64,000 bases of DNA from Actinoplanes subtropicus (GCF_000721705.1 NZ_JOJL01000024.1:1-64000), one strand, 5' to 3'; shown: positions 33,401-41,177, counted from the stretch's first letter. The notes: a model not told the origin generated them from the letters alone. Translations and numbers: made by a program.

Positions 33401-34335
33401 GCCGCTACTCCTTCCGTGCAAGCCAGCCGGGCAATCGCAGGCGTCGCGCCCCGATCGCGACGCGACGCGTCGGCCCGGGCGGGATCCGACGCGTCGTCCA
33501 GGACCTCGAGCGACGCGTCGTGTCTCGCGGCCGCTGGACGCGACGCGTCGGGTTCATCTGGATCCGACGCGTCGCGTACGGCCGCGGGCGACGGCTGGCC
33601 TGCGGTGTAGGCGGCCCACGCGCGGCCGACGGCGCCGGAGCCGGGGAACAGGTCGTCGAACTGGTCGCCGGGAGCGGCGCCGAGTAGGTCGAACAGCCAC
33701 CGGCAGAACGCGGCCGGTTTCGCGCCGATCACCCGTCCCGGGAGGGTGGTCATCGGTGCGATCCCGTGCACGAGGGAGTCGACGCGTCGCGTCTGCAGCG
33801 GCTGGTCGACGCGCGACGGCTCGGCCGGCCGGCCGCCGTGGTAGATGACCGGTTCCCACGCGTTGAGCGGCCACCGGCTCACGGTGGGTCGCTCGCCGCG
33901 GTGCCACGCCGCGACGCGTACCCCGGCTGGGCAGAGCGCCAGCACGGCCGGCAGCGCCGCGGCGGAGGTGGACAGCGCCCACCCGTCGTAGCCGGTCAGC
34001 CGAGCGATCAGCGCTGCGTGGTCCACCTCCCCCGCGTAGTCCGGGTGCCCGCGGTACAGCCACGCCTTGCCCGGATACGGCGGATCGGCGTACGCCAGCC
34101 GCAACGGCCCACCGGCGTCCGTGACCGCCGGACTTCCGGCCGCCCGGGTGAACCGATGCCGGGCCTGCCGGCACCGTTTCGAGCAGCACACCGCATCGCG
34201 CCGCGCCCTGTCTGGGATCGGCTGCTCACACCATGCGCACAGCCGTCGCGTCTCGCCGGCGGCACGCGACGCGTCGGGTGCCACCACGGCGGGACGCGAC
34301 GCGTCGTTCCCGCCGGCGAACGCGACGGCTGTCAT
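33397..34335 (-). CDS. DNA adenine methyltransferase-like protein with zinc-finger N-terminus
   Basis: A 312-residue protein. Residues 33-62 form a putative zinc finger (CAWCEQPIPDRARRDAVCCSKRC). The methyltransferase core has the amino-methylation motif YADPPYPG (DPPY, 84-87) and the late motif DLFPGSGAVGRAW that binds S-adenosylmethionine, in the order of beta-class or phage orphan methylases. Both ends carry repeated Asp-Ala-Ser residues (PDASR, RDASD, HDASL, DDASD, ADASR) encoded by the palindrome GACGCGTC. Stop-start overlaps tie it to Prim-Pol upstream and the helicase-like gene downstream, so it is part of the replication operon. No restriction enzyme is present; protection or replication timing are possible roles. 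Confidence 0.8.
   Translation of the reverse strand: MTAVAFAGGNDASRPAVVAPDASRAAGETRRLCAWCEQPIPDRARRDAVCCSKRCRQARHRFTRAAGSPAVTDAGGPLRLAYADPPYPGKAWLYRGHPDYAGEVDHAALIARLTGYDGWALSTSAAALPAVLALCPAGVRVAAWHRGERPTVSRWPLNAWEPVIYHGGRPAEPSRVDQPLQTRRVDSLVHGIAPMTTLPGRVIGAKPAAFCRWLFDLLGAAPGDQFDDLFPGSGAVGRAWAAYTAGQPSPAAVRDASDPDEPDASRPAAARHDASLEVLDDASDPARADASRRDRGATPAIARLACTEGVAA
33464..34305. repeat. cluster of GACGCGTC palindromes
   Basis: Exact copies start at 33464, 33488, 33512, 33542, 33566, 33781, 34268 and 34298: five within 110 bp at the 3' end of the methyltransferase gene, one inside it and two at its 5' end. They encode Asp-Ala-Ser in that gene. Single copies occur elsewhere in the element (37170, 38349, 40154). 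Confidence 0.8.
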
Positions 34336-35288
34336 GCCACCCTCCTCGGGTTGTCCGCTCCGTAGCGCAGGCCGGAGCGGATGGTGCGGGCGGTCTCCCC
34401 CTCGCCGAGTCCGATCGCCAACGCGGTCGGGGTCAGCGCTTCGATCACCTCCTGTTCCGTCAGGGCGCCCCCGGCCGCGAGCTGGCCGAGGGACACCGCC
34501 CCGCCGAGTAGCGCGGCGTTGCGCTCCCCGGTGGGCGCTGCGGCAAGGTGGTCGAGGGTCCGCCGGACCGCGCCGCGCACGTACGCACTCCGCCTGAATG
34601 CGGAGAAATCGCCCAGCACCTTGCGTGGCCCGGCCGGCTCGGCCGGGCGGAGCAGAGCGGCGAGCCATGCGGGCAGTGGCATTGGCGGCCGGTCGAGCAG
34701 TAGCCGGTACGCCCGCCCGCCGACGGTCGAACCGGCGGCGACGACGTAGCCGCCGTGCGCCCGGGTGTCGATCAGATATCCGAGGCCGCCCCGCTCGCCT
34801 TGGGTGTTGCGTAGCGGCGGCCCGGCCGGGTGCTCGAAGAACAGGTGCCGGCCACCGGTGCCGGTCCCCACCGTGTAGGTGTCGTCCGGTACGGGCTGCC
34901 CGTGCTCGCGGCACAGGTCGGTGAACACTTCCCGGCCGTGCCCGTAGTGGTCACGGCCGGCCGGCGGGCGGGCGTCGGGCTTGCGGACGTCGAGGTCGAT
35001 CACCACAAGGCGGGAGGGTCCGCAGGCGATGCCGATGTTGTACGGCGTGCGCGCCCACGCCCGGCCGATGCGGGCCGGGTCGGTGGTGGCGCGGGGTTCC
35101 CACCCGGTGTGCCCGTCGCGGCAACGCGGGTCCGTGCCGGGACATCGTTCGATGTCGTGGTCCGGGAAGGCGGGCCGCTTGGGGTGGTCCGGGTCGCGCG
35201 GCCGGTTGTCACAGCGGAGCGGGAAGACGTGCCAGCCGAGGGCGGCGTGGCCGAGGGCGGCGGCCCGCAGCGGGCCGGGGTCGAGCAT
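34332..35288 (-). CDS. bifunctional DNA primase/polymerase (Prim-Pol)
   Basis: A 318-residue protein of the archaeo-eukaryotic-primase-like Prim-Pol family that primes and extends DNA. Visible are the N-terminal GWHVFPLRCDNRPR...KRPA, the metal-binding VVIDLDVR (D-x-D type), HLFFEHP with the catalytic His/Glu region, and DTRAHGGYVVAAGSTVGGRAY. A helical C-terminal domain (about 215-318) contains GERNAALLGGAVSLGQL and GEGETARTIRSGL, as in AICE Prim-Pol proteins. ATG 35288 follows GGAGGGG; the stop overlaps the methyltransferase start. It defines this element as Prim-Pol-type, unlike RepSA-type pSAM2. Confidence 0.9.
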   Translation of the reverse strand: MLDPGPLRAAALGHAALGWHVFPLRCDNRPRDPDHPKRPAFPDHDIERCPGTDPRCRDGHTGWEPRATTDPARIGRAWARTPYNIGIACGPSRLVVIDLDVRKPDARPPAGRDHYGHGREVFTDLCREHGQPVPDDTYTVGTGTGGRHLFFEHPAGPPLRNTQGERGGLGYLIDTRAHGGYVVAAGSTVGGRAYRLLLDRPPMPLPAWLAALLRPAEPAGPRKVLGDFSAFRRSAYVRGAVRRTLDHLAAAPTGERNAALLGGAVSLGQLAAGGALTEQEVIEALTPTALAIGLGEGETARTIRSGLRYGADNPRRVA

Positions 35289-35605
35289 GAGGAGTCCCCT
35301 CCTTGGTCGGAAAGGCGGAAGGCCGTATCGGCGTTGCCGGGTCGCGGGATACGGCCGGCGGTGATGTCGGCCAGGAACTTGGCTTCGGCGCACGCCTTGT
35401 GACAGGGCCGGCCGGAGCAGTCCCGGAGTTGGGTGCGGCGCCGGCAAATGCGGCACGGCCCGAACGGCGTGTACCAGGGGTCGAACCGGTGCTCTGACCA
35501 GTCGAAACCGGCCTGTTCGGCCCCGAACCGGTCGCGGTAGACCATCGGGGGCAGGTGCCCGCCCCCGAACACGCAGTCCTCCGGCGACACGTGCGCCGCG
35601 CTCAT
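35000..35605 (-). CDS. small Cys-rich (putative zinc-binding) protein
   Basis: The N-terminal ~110 residues look real: MSAAHVSPEDCVFGGGHLPP, then a zinc-finger-like PCRICRRRTQLRDCSGRPCH and KFLADITAGRIPRPG. ATG 35605 overlaps the DUF4326 stop (TGATG). The frame has no stop before 35000, so on paper it overlaps the Prim-Pol gene by 289 bp, with a tail of Thr/Pro/Arg noise; a frameshift or early terminating variant is possible. The function is unknown; similar Cys-rich small proteins are common in AICE operons. Confidence 0.55.
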   Translation of the reverse strand: MSAAHVSPEDCVFGGGHLPPMVYRDRFGAEQAGFDWSEHRFDPWYTPFGPCRICRRRTQLRDCSGRPCHKACAEAKFLADITAGRIPRPGNADTAFRLSDQGGDSSCSTPARCGPPPSATPPSAGTSSRSAVTTGRATRTTPSGPPSRTTTSNDVPARTRVAATGTPGGNPAPPPTRPASAGRGRARRTTSASPADPPALW

Positions 35606-36114
35606 CACGCCGCCAGCGGCCCGCCGGAGACGCCGGCGTTGGCGAGGTCGAGCAGCACGTCGGCGTGGCACGCCTCGCCGGGCGGGCACCAGCACGCCAG
35701 GTCACGGCCGGCCAGGTCGGGCAGGCCGTCGAGGATCGCCCGGCGGCGCTGGTCGGCGTCGGTGTAGCCGAGGTGGTCGGCGCCGGCCAGCCACTCGCGG
35801 TAGAGCTGCACGGCCTGTTCGCGGCCGAAGTAGCCGGCCGGGAACGGGTTGCCGAACCGGGTCGGGCGTCCGACGTAGACGGTGCCCGCGGGCATCCGCC
35901 ATCCGGCCGAGCGCCGCCGCTGTATCCGGGCCGCCGTCACCGGCGCCGCCGGGCTGAGGGTGATCTCGGCGTCGAGGTAGATGCGCATCCGGCCGTCGCC
36001 GCCGCGCGCCGTGTACGGCCGGGAGACGTTGGTGACGTGCAGGCCGGGCAGGGTTTCCAGGAGGGCGACGGCGGCGGCCACCTGGTCGCCGTCGCCCATC
36101 AGGCGGATGTTCAT
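35605..36114 (-). CDS. DUF4326 protein with an added N-terminal domain
   Basis: A 169-residue protein. Residues 80-169 match DUF4326: GTVYVGRPTRFGNPFPAGYF, QAVQLYREWLAG and LAGRDLACWCPPGEACHADVL, which contains a Cys-Trp-Cys and a Cys-His pair. The first 75 residues (MNIRLMGDGDQVAAAVALLE onward) form a small alpha/beta domain with RPYTARGGDGRMRIYLDAEI. ATG 36114 has GGAGG upstream. DUF4326 is frequent in phages and AICEs; its activity is unknown. It is coupled to both neighbours by stop-start overlaps. Confidence 0.8.
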   Translation of the reverse strand: MNIRLMGDGDQVAAAVALLETLPGLHVTNVSRPYTARGGDGRMRIYLDAEITLSPAAPVTAARIQRRRSAGWRMPAGTVYVGRPTRFGNPFPAGYFGREQAVQLYREWLAGADHLGYTDADQRRRAILDGLPDLAGRDLACWCPPGEACHADVLLDLANAGVSGGPLAA

Positions 36115-36398
36115 GCGGCGCCTCCGTAGCATGCGGCCTGGTCGCAGGGGCGGCCCCCGCGGGCCAGCGCGTACGGCACGGACAGTTCGTAGAACTTCTC
36201 GGCCGGTTTGCTGTCGGGCCGGCAGGCGGGCCGGATCTCGGTCCACGCCCGGGTGATGATCCGGCTGGTCGAATCGCCGGGATCGGCGTGCACGGCCGGG
36301 TGGTAGACGCGCTCGATGCGGTGCGCGCCGTTGTGGTCGGGGAAGGCGATCGGCACGGCGGTGAAGCCGACGCCGTGCTCGTCAGCGGGGATGGTCAT
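36111..36398 (-). CDS. hypothetical 95-residue protein
   Basis: A mixed alpha/beta sequence with no recognisable domain: AVPIAFPDHNGAHRIERVYH followed by SRIITRAWTEIRPACR, ending in PCDQAACYGGAA with a CxxxxC pair. ATG 36398 overlaps the MazG-like stop (ATGA) and its own stop overlaps the DUF4326 start, so it is a true member of the operon. Confidence 0.7.
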   Translation of the reverse strand: MTIPADEHGVGFTAVPIAFPDHNGAHRIERVYHPAVHADPGDSTSRIITRAWTEIRPACRPDSKPAEKFYELSVPYALARGGRPCDQAACYGGAA

Positions 36399-37144
36399 GC
36401 GGCCACCGCCACGGGCGCGGCGGCCTCGGCCGGGGCCTGGCGCCGGTCGCAGTTGGTGACGATCTCGACGTGCTTCCAGCCGAGGCCGGTCACGTCGGTC
36501 ACCTCGCCGTCCCACGGCTGTTCGGCCTTGACGTTGACCCAGTGGGAGCCGCTGTAGTCGACCTCGCGGCACTCGACGGGCAGGCCGAGATAGGCCGCCC
36601 ATCGGGTCACACCGTCGGCCTGGTCGTCGGCCAGCCGCAGCCGTAGCGTGCCCCCGCCGGTGTAGCCGATGAAGTCCTCGGGCAGCGGCAGGCCGTGCTC
36701 GGTGTGCACGTCGAGCAGCCACCGCAGGGTGGCGGCCTGCCGCTGGCGGCCTGGGTCGGCGCCCGGCCCGGCCGTCTCGGCGACCTGTTCGACGTCCGGG
36801 GCGCCGGAGGCCGCGGCGCGGCGGGCGAGGTGGTCGAGGCGACCGGCGAGCCGGTCGGCCAGGGCGTATTCGAGGTGTTCGCGGGTGACGGTCTCGGCGA
36901 ACACGAGAGCCGACATGACAACGTCGATGGCCTCGGCCACCACGTCATCCCAGTTGTGGGTGATGCCTTTGCGGGGGTTCTGGCCGAGCACGCCGATGAC
37001 GGCTTGGGCCATCTCGCCGGCCTCTTCCTGCACCTTCAGGGCGCGGCACAGGGTTTCGGGCAGGCCGGTCAGGTCGGGGTTGCCGCGCTTGTCGAGCTGG
37101 GCGGTGATGCGCCGGGCGGCGTCGATGATGGTCGGGGTGGTCAT
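36395..37144 (-). CDS. MazG-like nucleotide pyrophosphohydrolase
   Basis: A 249-residue protein. The N-terminal helical domain has the MazG signature KVQEEAGEMAQAVIG (E-x-x-E) followed by WDDVVAEAIDVVMSALVFAE (E-x-x-D), the four metal-binding acidic residues of the all-alpha NTP pyrophosphatase fold. It may hydrolyse nucleoside triphosphates or alarmone precursors. The C-terminal third (DFIGYTGGGTLRLRLADD onward) is a separate unknown alpha/beta domain. It sits in the transfer/replication operon and could adjust nucleotide pools during element replication. Confidence 0.8.
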   Translation of the reverse strand: MTTPTIIDAARRITAQLDKRGNPDLTGLPETLCRALKVQEEAGEMAQAVIGVLGQNPRKGITHNWDDVVAEAIDVVMSALVFAETVTREHLEYALADRLAGRLDHLARRAAASGAPDVEQVAETAGPGADPGRQRQAATLRWLLDVHTEHGLPLPEDFIGYTGGGTLRLRLADDQADGVTRWAAYLGLPVECREVDYSGSHWVNVKAEQPWDGEVTDVTGLGWKHVEIVTNCDRRQAPAEAAAPVAVAA

Positions 37145-37491
37145 GCTGCGGGCCTCCGGTCGAGGGCGGGACGCGTCGGGCGGGTGGGCAGGGTTTCGGG
37201 CCGCAGTGCGGCGACGGCGGCGAACAGGCGGCGGATCAGGTGCAGGGTGAGGCCGAGTTGCCGGTGCGCGGTCGGCTCGGCCGGGGTCAGGGGGACGCGG
37301 GCGCGGATGTCGGCGTACTCGACGTCACCGGCCTTGACGCGGGTGATGACGGCCCGGCCGCCGAGGGTGTCGGCGATGATCGGCGGGGATTGGTGAAGTG
37401 CCCCGGTGCACCGGTGATCGCGGGCGCACCAACCGGTGTGCGGGGTCGGCGGCGGGAGTTTCGCGGCGCGGGCGAAGACGCTGCGGCTCAT
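37141..37491 (-). CDS. hypothetical 116-residue protein
   Basis: It contains HTGWCARDHRCTGALHQSPPII with a Cys-x4-x-Cys pair, a central EYADIRARVPLTP strand and a basic Pro-rich tail. No family recognised; the opening resembles small element proteins that carry a Cys/His cluster. ATG 37491 overlaps the stop of the gene at 37488 and its stop overlaps the MazG-like start. Confidence 0.65.
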   Translation of the reverse strand: MSRSVFARAAKLPPPTPHTGWCARDHRCTGALHQSPPIIADTLGGRAVITRVKAGDVEYADIRARVPLTPAEPTAHRQLGLTLHLIRRLFAAVAALRPETLPTRPTRPALDRRPAA

Positions 37492-37772
37492 CGGGTGCCT
37501 TTGTCGTGCAGTTCGCGGAGGCTGTTGAGGATCCGGCGGCCGACCCGCAGCCGGCGGCCGTCGCCGTGACATTTGCGGCACAGGGCGAACGAGCGGCCGA
37601 ACGGTGAGCGGCGTTTGCCGCTGCCTTTGCAGCGTCGGCAGTTGCCGAACGGGTAGAGCCAGCAGCCGAGCAGGTACCCGGCCGTGACGATGGCGAGGAT
37701 GATGAAAATCAGTCCGAGCGCGGCGACGCTGTTCGTGGCGTTGTCGGTGACGGTAACGGCGAGCAGGGGCAC
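37488..37772 (-). CDS. small membrane protein with zinc-ribbon tail
   Basis: A 94-residue protein: one transmembrane helix (VAALGLIFIILAIVTAGYLLGCWLY) and a cytoplasmic treble-clef-like segment NCRRCKGSGKRRSPFG then CRKCHGDGRRLRVG with two CxxC pairs of the DnaJ-finger style (CxxCxGxG). GTG 37772 has GGAGG at 7 nt. It lies directly downstream of traB across a repeat-rich gap, so a role in DNA transfer is possible. Confidence 0.75.
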   Translation of the reverse strand: MPLLAVTVTDNATNSVAALGLIFIILAIVTAGYLLGCWLYPFGNCRRCKGSGKRRSPFGRSFALCRKCHGDGRRLRVGRRILNSLRELHDKGTR

Positions 37773-37909
37773 GGTTTTGCCTCCAGCAGGGGTTTTCGCA
37801 GGTAGAGGGGTTGCCGCCGTTACCCGTTACCGGCCCTCATACGTGCTGACCAGGCCGGTAACGGGTGGGGTAACGCTGGCGTTACCGGTGACGGCAGGGC
37901 CGTTACCGG
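37746..37909. repeat. CGTTACC/GGTAACG repeat cluster, candidate clt locus
   Basis: CCGTTACCGG occurs at 37824, 37855 (reverse, CCGGTAACGG) and 37900; further GTTACC/GGTAAC cores lie at 37752, 37819 and in a perfect palindrome GGTAACGCTGGCGTTACC at 37869-37886. It fills the 137-bp gap between traB (stop at 37910) and the next gene and runs into that gene's start. Conjugative actinomycete elements carry short repeats bound by TraB (clt) near traB, which makes this a good candidate. Confidence 0.7.
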
Positions 37910-40096
37910 TCAGGCGGTCTTGCGGCGGTCGATCGCGTCATCAATATCGGACAGTCGGCAGCCGCGGGCGCCGTCGCCTTTGACCTTCACGACGACGCTC
38001 GGGACGTGCTCGCGTAGCAGCGCCGAGGCCGCGTCGGGGGTGACGTCGGCGTAGTGCTCTGGGAACTGGTCGGCCAGCCGCTGCGCGACCGTGGCCCAGT
38101 GCAGGCCCGGCTCACCGGGCAGGAACACGCCGCGCACGTCGGCGAGGGTGTCGCGGACGTCGCGGGCGACCTGCTCACCAGCCGCGGCACCGGTCAACAG
38201 GCCGAGCCGCTCGCGCTCCTTGCGGGCGGCCGTGAGGATCCGCTCGGCGTCGGTGTGATCGGCGAGGTAGGTCCGCACGGTGGCCGTGTCGTCGGAGTGG
38301 CCGTAGAGGATGCCCACGCCCCGATACGGGCTACCGGTCGGGAGCGCGGACGCGTCGTAGCCTTCCTGGTAGGCGTCGCCGCCGAGGATGGCCTCCGACA
38401 CGGTGCGGTTGCCGCACTTGAGCGCGAACCGCACGGCGTGGTTGTCGCGGTAGCGGTTGAACAGCCGCTGCACGTCACCCGCGCCGACCCCGGATGGTTT
38501 CTGCGAGCTGGACAGGATGATCACACCCGCGCTCGGGCCGACGGCCATGATGAACGACAGCAGCGCGGCGACCTTCTTGTTGATCTCCTGGTCGTCGGTC
38601 TCGAAGTAGTTCTGGAACTCCTCCATGACCAGCATCCACACCCGGAGCTGCGGGTACTTGCGGGACAACTCGCGGGTGATCTTCCCCTCGGGGCACTCCG
38701 AGGTCGGCAGCCCGGCGAGGAAGTCGTTGACCTCCTCGATGTGCTTCTTGACCTCGCGCAGCATCTCCAGGAAGTGCGTGATCGGGTCGTTGTCGCGGGA
38801 GTTGGGGACCACCCCGCACACGTAGCGGTGGGCGATGAGCCGGAACTTGTCCCAGTCCGGGGACATCTTCCCGTCCACCACCAGCAACCTGACGTACGGG
38901 TCGAGGGCGGCGAACAGGGCGAGCAGCCGGGTGGAGAACGTCTTGCCCTTACGCGGCTGGGCGCCGACCAGGATGGACACCCACATCAGCAGCAGCCCGA
39001 CCTTGCGCCCGCGCTCATCGAGGCCGAACGGGGCTTCGGTCCAGATGTCACGGGGCTTGCCGTCCAGCAGCGGCGTGCGGCCCGCCGGGATGGCCAGGGG
39101 GTCGCGGTCGGCGACGAACAGCAGGTGCCGCCGGTGGCTGGACGGGTCGCGGGTCAGGAAGATCTGGTTGACCGAGACGTCCATGCCTGCGGCGATCGCG
39201 GACTTGGCCTTCAGGACGTCTTCCCAGGTCTTGCCGTTGAACGGCAGATCGATGATGACCTGCGAGCCGGTGTCGGTGACGTCGCGGGCCATCGGCCCAC
39301 CGAACGAGATTTGCTGGTTCGGCTTGTCCGGGTTGCCGAGTCCGGCCGCGTAGTAGGCGCGCAGCACCACATCCGGGTTGATCCGCCGGAACCGGCCGGT
39401 GACCACGGCGGCCGACACGATCGGCCGGTCCACCGGCCGGCCGAGCCGCGCCAGCCCCGCGACCGCAGCCGCGAGGGCGGGGTAGAGCACCCACCACGGC
39501 GCGGTGACCCACACGAATGGGCCAAGTAGGACCAGGGCGAGCAGTTCCCCGGCCAGGACGGTGAACCGCCACGCGCGGGTGGCCTTGACCTCGCGGTGCA
39601 GCTTGTGCCAGGCCTGCCAGTCCTGATCGTCGGCGGCCCGCTGCCGCAGCCCGGTCTGTTCGGTCAGCCACCACCACTTGATCTGCCGGCCGGCGAGTTT
39701 GACCAGCCCGTACGTGCCCCAGAACGCGACCTGAATCAGGTACCAGGGTGAGCGCACGGCGTGGAACCGGGCGTGATACCAGCCGACCCCGGTGTGGTAC
39801 TTGATCGTGGACTTGATCGCGCCCCAGGTCGACAGGCCGAGCGGCACGATCGGCTGGCGGCCCCGTACGTCCGAGGGCGGCGGGTCGACGGGCATGCCGC
39901 CCGGGGTCGGCTCGTCGTCGATCGTGTGGTCGAAGTGGGTGTCGGCCGCGTCGGTTGTGCCGGCCCGGCGGGTGCGGGCCGCGTTCAGGTCGAGCACGTC
40001 GGCCGTACCGGTCTCGGCCGTGTCGTTCACGGTGGGGTCGTTCTGGATGTCGTCCGGGTCGATGTTCTCCGGGTTGTCGTGGGGGGTGGTGCTCAC
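37910..40096 (-). CDS. traB: FtsK/SpoIIIE-type conjugative DNA translocase (TraB-like)
   Basis: A 728-residue transfer protein. An acidic, disordered N-terminus (1-80) precedes two or more hydrophobic segments (PWYLIQVAFWGTYGLVKLAG; LLALVLLGPFVWVTAPWWVLYPALAAAVAGLA, about 180-225), then the motor domain with Walker A GAQPRKGKTFS (about 378), Walker B VWMLVMEEF (about 490) and SSSQKPSGVGAGD. A C-terminal winged helix (DAASALLREHVPSVVV, RGCRLSDIDDAI) corresponds to the FtsK-gamma-like domain that reads specific 8-bp repeats. One such protein moves double-stranded DNA between hyphae. GTG 40096 has GGAGG upstream; stop-start coupled to the gene before. Confidence 0.93.
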   Translation of the reverse strand: MSTTPHDNPENIDPDDIQNDPTVNDTAETGTADVLDLNAARTRRAGTTDAADTHFDHTIDDEPTPGGMPVDPPPSDVRGRQPIVPLGLSTWGAIKSTIKYHTGVGWYHARFHAVRSPWYLIQVAFWGTYGLVKLAGRQIKWWWLTEQTGLRQRAADDQDWQAWHKLHREVKATRAWRFTVLAGELLALVLLGPFVWVTAPWWVLYPALAAAVAGLARLGRPVDRPIVSAAVVTGRFRRINPDVVLRAYYAAGLGNPDKPNQQISFGGPMARDVTDTGSQVIIDLPFNGKTWEDVLKAKSAIAAGMDVSVNQIFLTRDPSSHRRHLLFVADRDPLAIPAGRTPLLDGKPRDIWTEAPFGLDERGRKVGLLLMWVSILVGAQPRKGKTFSTRLLALFAALDPYVRLLVVDGKMSPDWDKFRLIAHRYVCGVVPNSRDNDPITHFLEMLREVKKHIEEVNDFLAGLPTSECPEGKITRELSRKYPQLRVWMLVMEEFQNYFETDDQEINKKVAALLSFIMAVGPSAGVIILSSSQKPSGVGAGDVQRLFNRYRDNHAVRFALKCGNRTVSEAILGGDAYQEGYDASALPTGSPYRGVGILYGHSDDTATVRTYLADHTDAERILTAARKERERLGLLTGAAAGEQVARDVRDTLADVRGVFLPGEPGLHWATVAQRLADQFPEHYADVTPDAASALLREHVPSVVVKVKGDGARGCRLSDIDDAIDRRKTA

Positions 40097-40509
40097 GAAC
40101 GGGCCTCCTGTCGGGCGGTCGTGCCCGGGTCTGCGGCAGGGTTGGGCTGGGCGGACGCGTCGAGCCGGGGGAAGTAGTTCTGGTCGAACAGCGACACGAA
40201 CTCGCTGACCTCGTCCGAGGCCGGGACCGTGAGTTCGGTGCCGGCCTCGGTGCGGATCTCGATGACGCCGTCGAGCACGTTGACGGCATGCAGCGACGGG
40301 TTCACCCGGCGCAGGTAGTTGGCGATCGGGCAGCGGTCGGACTCGTCGCGGTGCCCAGTGATGCCGAGCGCGGCAAGCCGCCGCCCGATCGCGCCAGGAG
40401 TCGCGCCGAGGTCGGCGAGCAGCCCGGCGACGTGGTCGGTGATTTCTTCGGGGAGCAGGCCCTGACCGGCCACGTCGATCGGCACGATCACGGCCGGGTC
40501 AGCGGTCAT
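40093..40509 (-). CDS. hypothetical 138-residue protein upstream of traB
   Basis: The N-terminal part, LLPEEITDHVAGLLADLGATPGAIGRRLAALGITGHRDESDRCPI, is helical with a Cys/His pair, followed by a beta hairpin VNVLDGVIEIRTEAGTELTVPASDEV and a Pro/Ala tail. Homologues of similar layout often precede traB in AICEs, but I know no function. ATG 40509 follows GGGAGGACC; the stop overlaps traB's GTG. Confidence 0.7.
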   Translation of the reverse strand: MTADPAVIVPIDVAGQGLLPEEITDHVAGLLADLGATPGAIGRRLAALGITGHRDESDRCPIANYLRRVNPSLHAVNVLDGVIEIRTEAGTELTVPASDEVSEFVSLFDQNYFPRLDASAQPNPAADPGTTARQEARS

Positions 40510-40657
40510 GGCTGGTCCTCCCACGGGCGAGCAGCACGCCGGTCGTGAACGCGAACGACACGGCGCACAAGGTGCGCAGCGTCGTCGGCGCGGCGAGCGC
40601 GGCGAACACGTTGAGACCGGCGGCGGCGTAGGTGCACGCGCGGGCGTACGGGACCAT
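40499..40657 (-). CDS. 52-residue membrane mini-protein
   Basis: Reads MVPYARACTYAAAGLNVFAA then LAAPTTLRTLCAVSFAFTTG and a basic end; two hydrophobic segments suggest a small membrane hairpin. ATG 40657 has GGAGAGGGG at good distance, and the 3' end overlaps the next start by 11 bp. The function is unknown; perhaps a spread-type (Spd) accessory. Confidence 0.6.
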   Translation of the reverse strand: MVPYARACTYAAAGLNVFAALAAPTTLRTLCAVSFAFTTGVLLARGRTSHDR

Positions 40658-40698
40658 GAGGTCCCCTCTCCTTGTGTCGTTGGGCAGGGGGGTGAGGG

Positions 40699-40746
40699 CC
40701 GGCGGCGCGGCCGTGGTTGTCGAGGCCGAGAAGGCCGCGCCGCCGG
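40699..40746 (-). terminator. long-loop hairpin after a mini-gene
   Basis: Perfect 14-bp stem (CCGGCGGCGCGGCC and complement) with a 20-nt loop, just 3' of the gene ending at 40753. It may terminate part of the operon transcripts or stabilise the mRNA. Confidence 0.65.
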
Positions 40747-40752
40747 GCGGGT

Positions 40753-40905
40753 TCAGTTCTGGTCCGCCTTACGGCGCTGGGCGATCGAGGCCAGCCGGCG
40801 GCGGGTCGCCGCGTCGGACAACACATCCGGGTTGGCCTTCTGGGCACGGCGACCCAAGGCCGCCCACTGCTGGTCAGTGATCGTGTTCGGGACCCGGCCT
40901 GCCAT
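40753..40905 (-). CDS. 50-residue basic mini-protein
   Basis: The sequence ITDQQWAALGRRAQKANPD and DAATRRRLASIAQRRKADQN is amphipathic, helical and strongly basic, suggesting nucleic-acid contact. ATG 40905 overlaps the stop of the preceding mini-gene (TGATG). Confidence 0.65.
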   Translation of the reverse strand: MAGRVPNTITDQQWAALGRRAQKANPDVLSDAATRRRLASIAQRRKADQN

Positions 40906-41072
40906 CAGTCGAGGCCGACGTTCTTGCGGATCCACTTGTTGCCGTTGCGGACCTGACGCTGTTCGTGCCGGTTGGCGATCCGGTCGGCCTGCCGGTCGCC
41001 CATGCCGGACGCCTTGAGGTCCTGGCGAATCTTGTTGGCGTCCGCCTTGGCGTTCTTCTCGACGTGGTACAT
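40905..41072 (-). CDS. 55-residue basic mini-protein
   Basis: MYHVEKNAKADANKIRQDLK leads into GMGDRQADRIANRHEQRQVR and ends KWIRKNVGLD: one or two charged helices. ATG 41072 has AGGAGAAG upstream. The gene follows a conserved intergenic hairpin (41106-41166). Function unknown. Confidence 0.65.
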   Translation of the reverse strand: MYHVEKNAKADANKIRQDLKASGMGDRQADRIANRHEQRQVRNGNKWIRKNVGLD

Positions 41073-41105
41073 CGGGAACTTCTCCTGTCCTGGCGCGCCT
41101 ATCTG

Positions 41106-41166
41106 GCGGCCACCGCACGCGGAACCTGTTGTGTGGCAACGGGTTCCGCGACGGTGACGGTCAGCG
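41106..41166 (-). promoter_or_regulatory. conserved intergenic hairpin, copy 1
   Basis: Core CGCGGAACC ... GGTTCCGCG (41118-41150) with an inner GTTG/CAAC stem and 5-nt loop. The whole 60-bp segment, including the flanks CCACCGCACGCG and GGTCAGCG, is repeated with changes at 41398-41460. It lies between the stop at 41178 and the start at 41072. Confidence 0.65.
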
Positions 41167-41177
41167 TCGGGTGCGGG

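Noticed and set aside
37170..40161. Isolated GACGCGTC octamers at 37170, 38349 and 40154 as part of the palindrome cluster
   Set aside because: Single copies are expected in DNA of this composition; only the dense cluster at 33464-34305 stands out.
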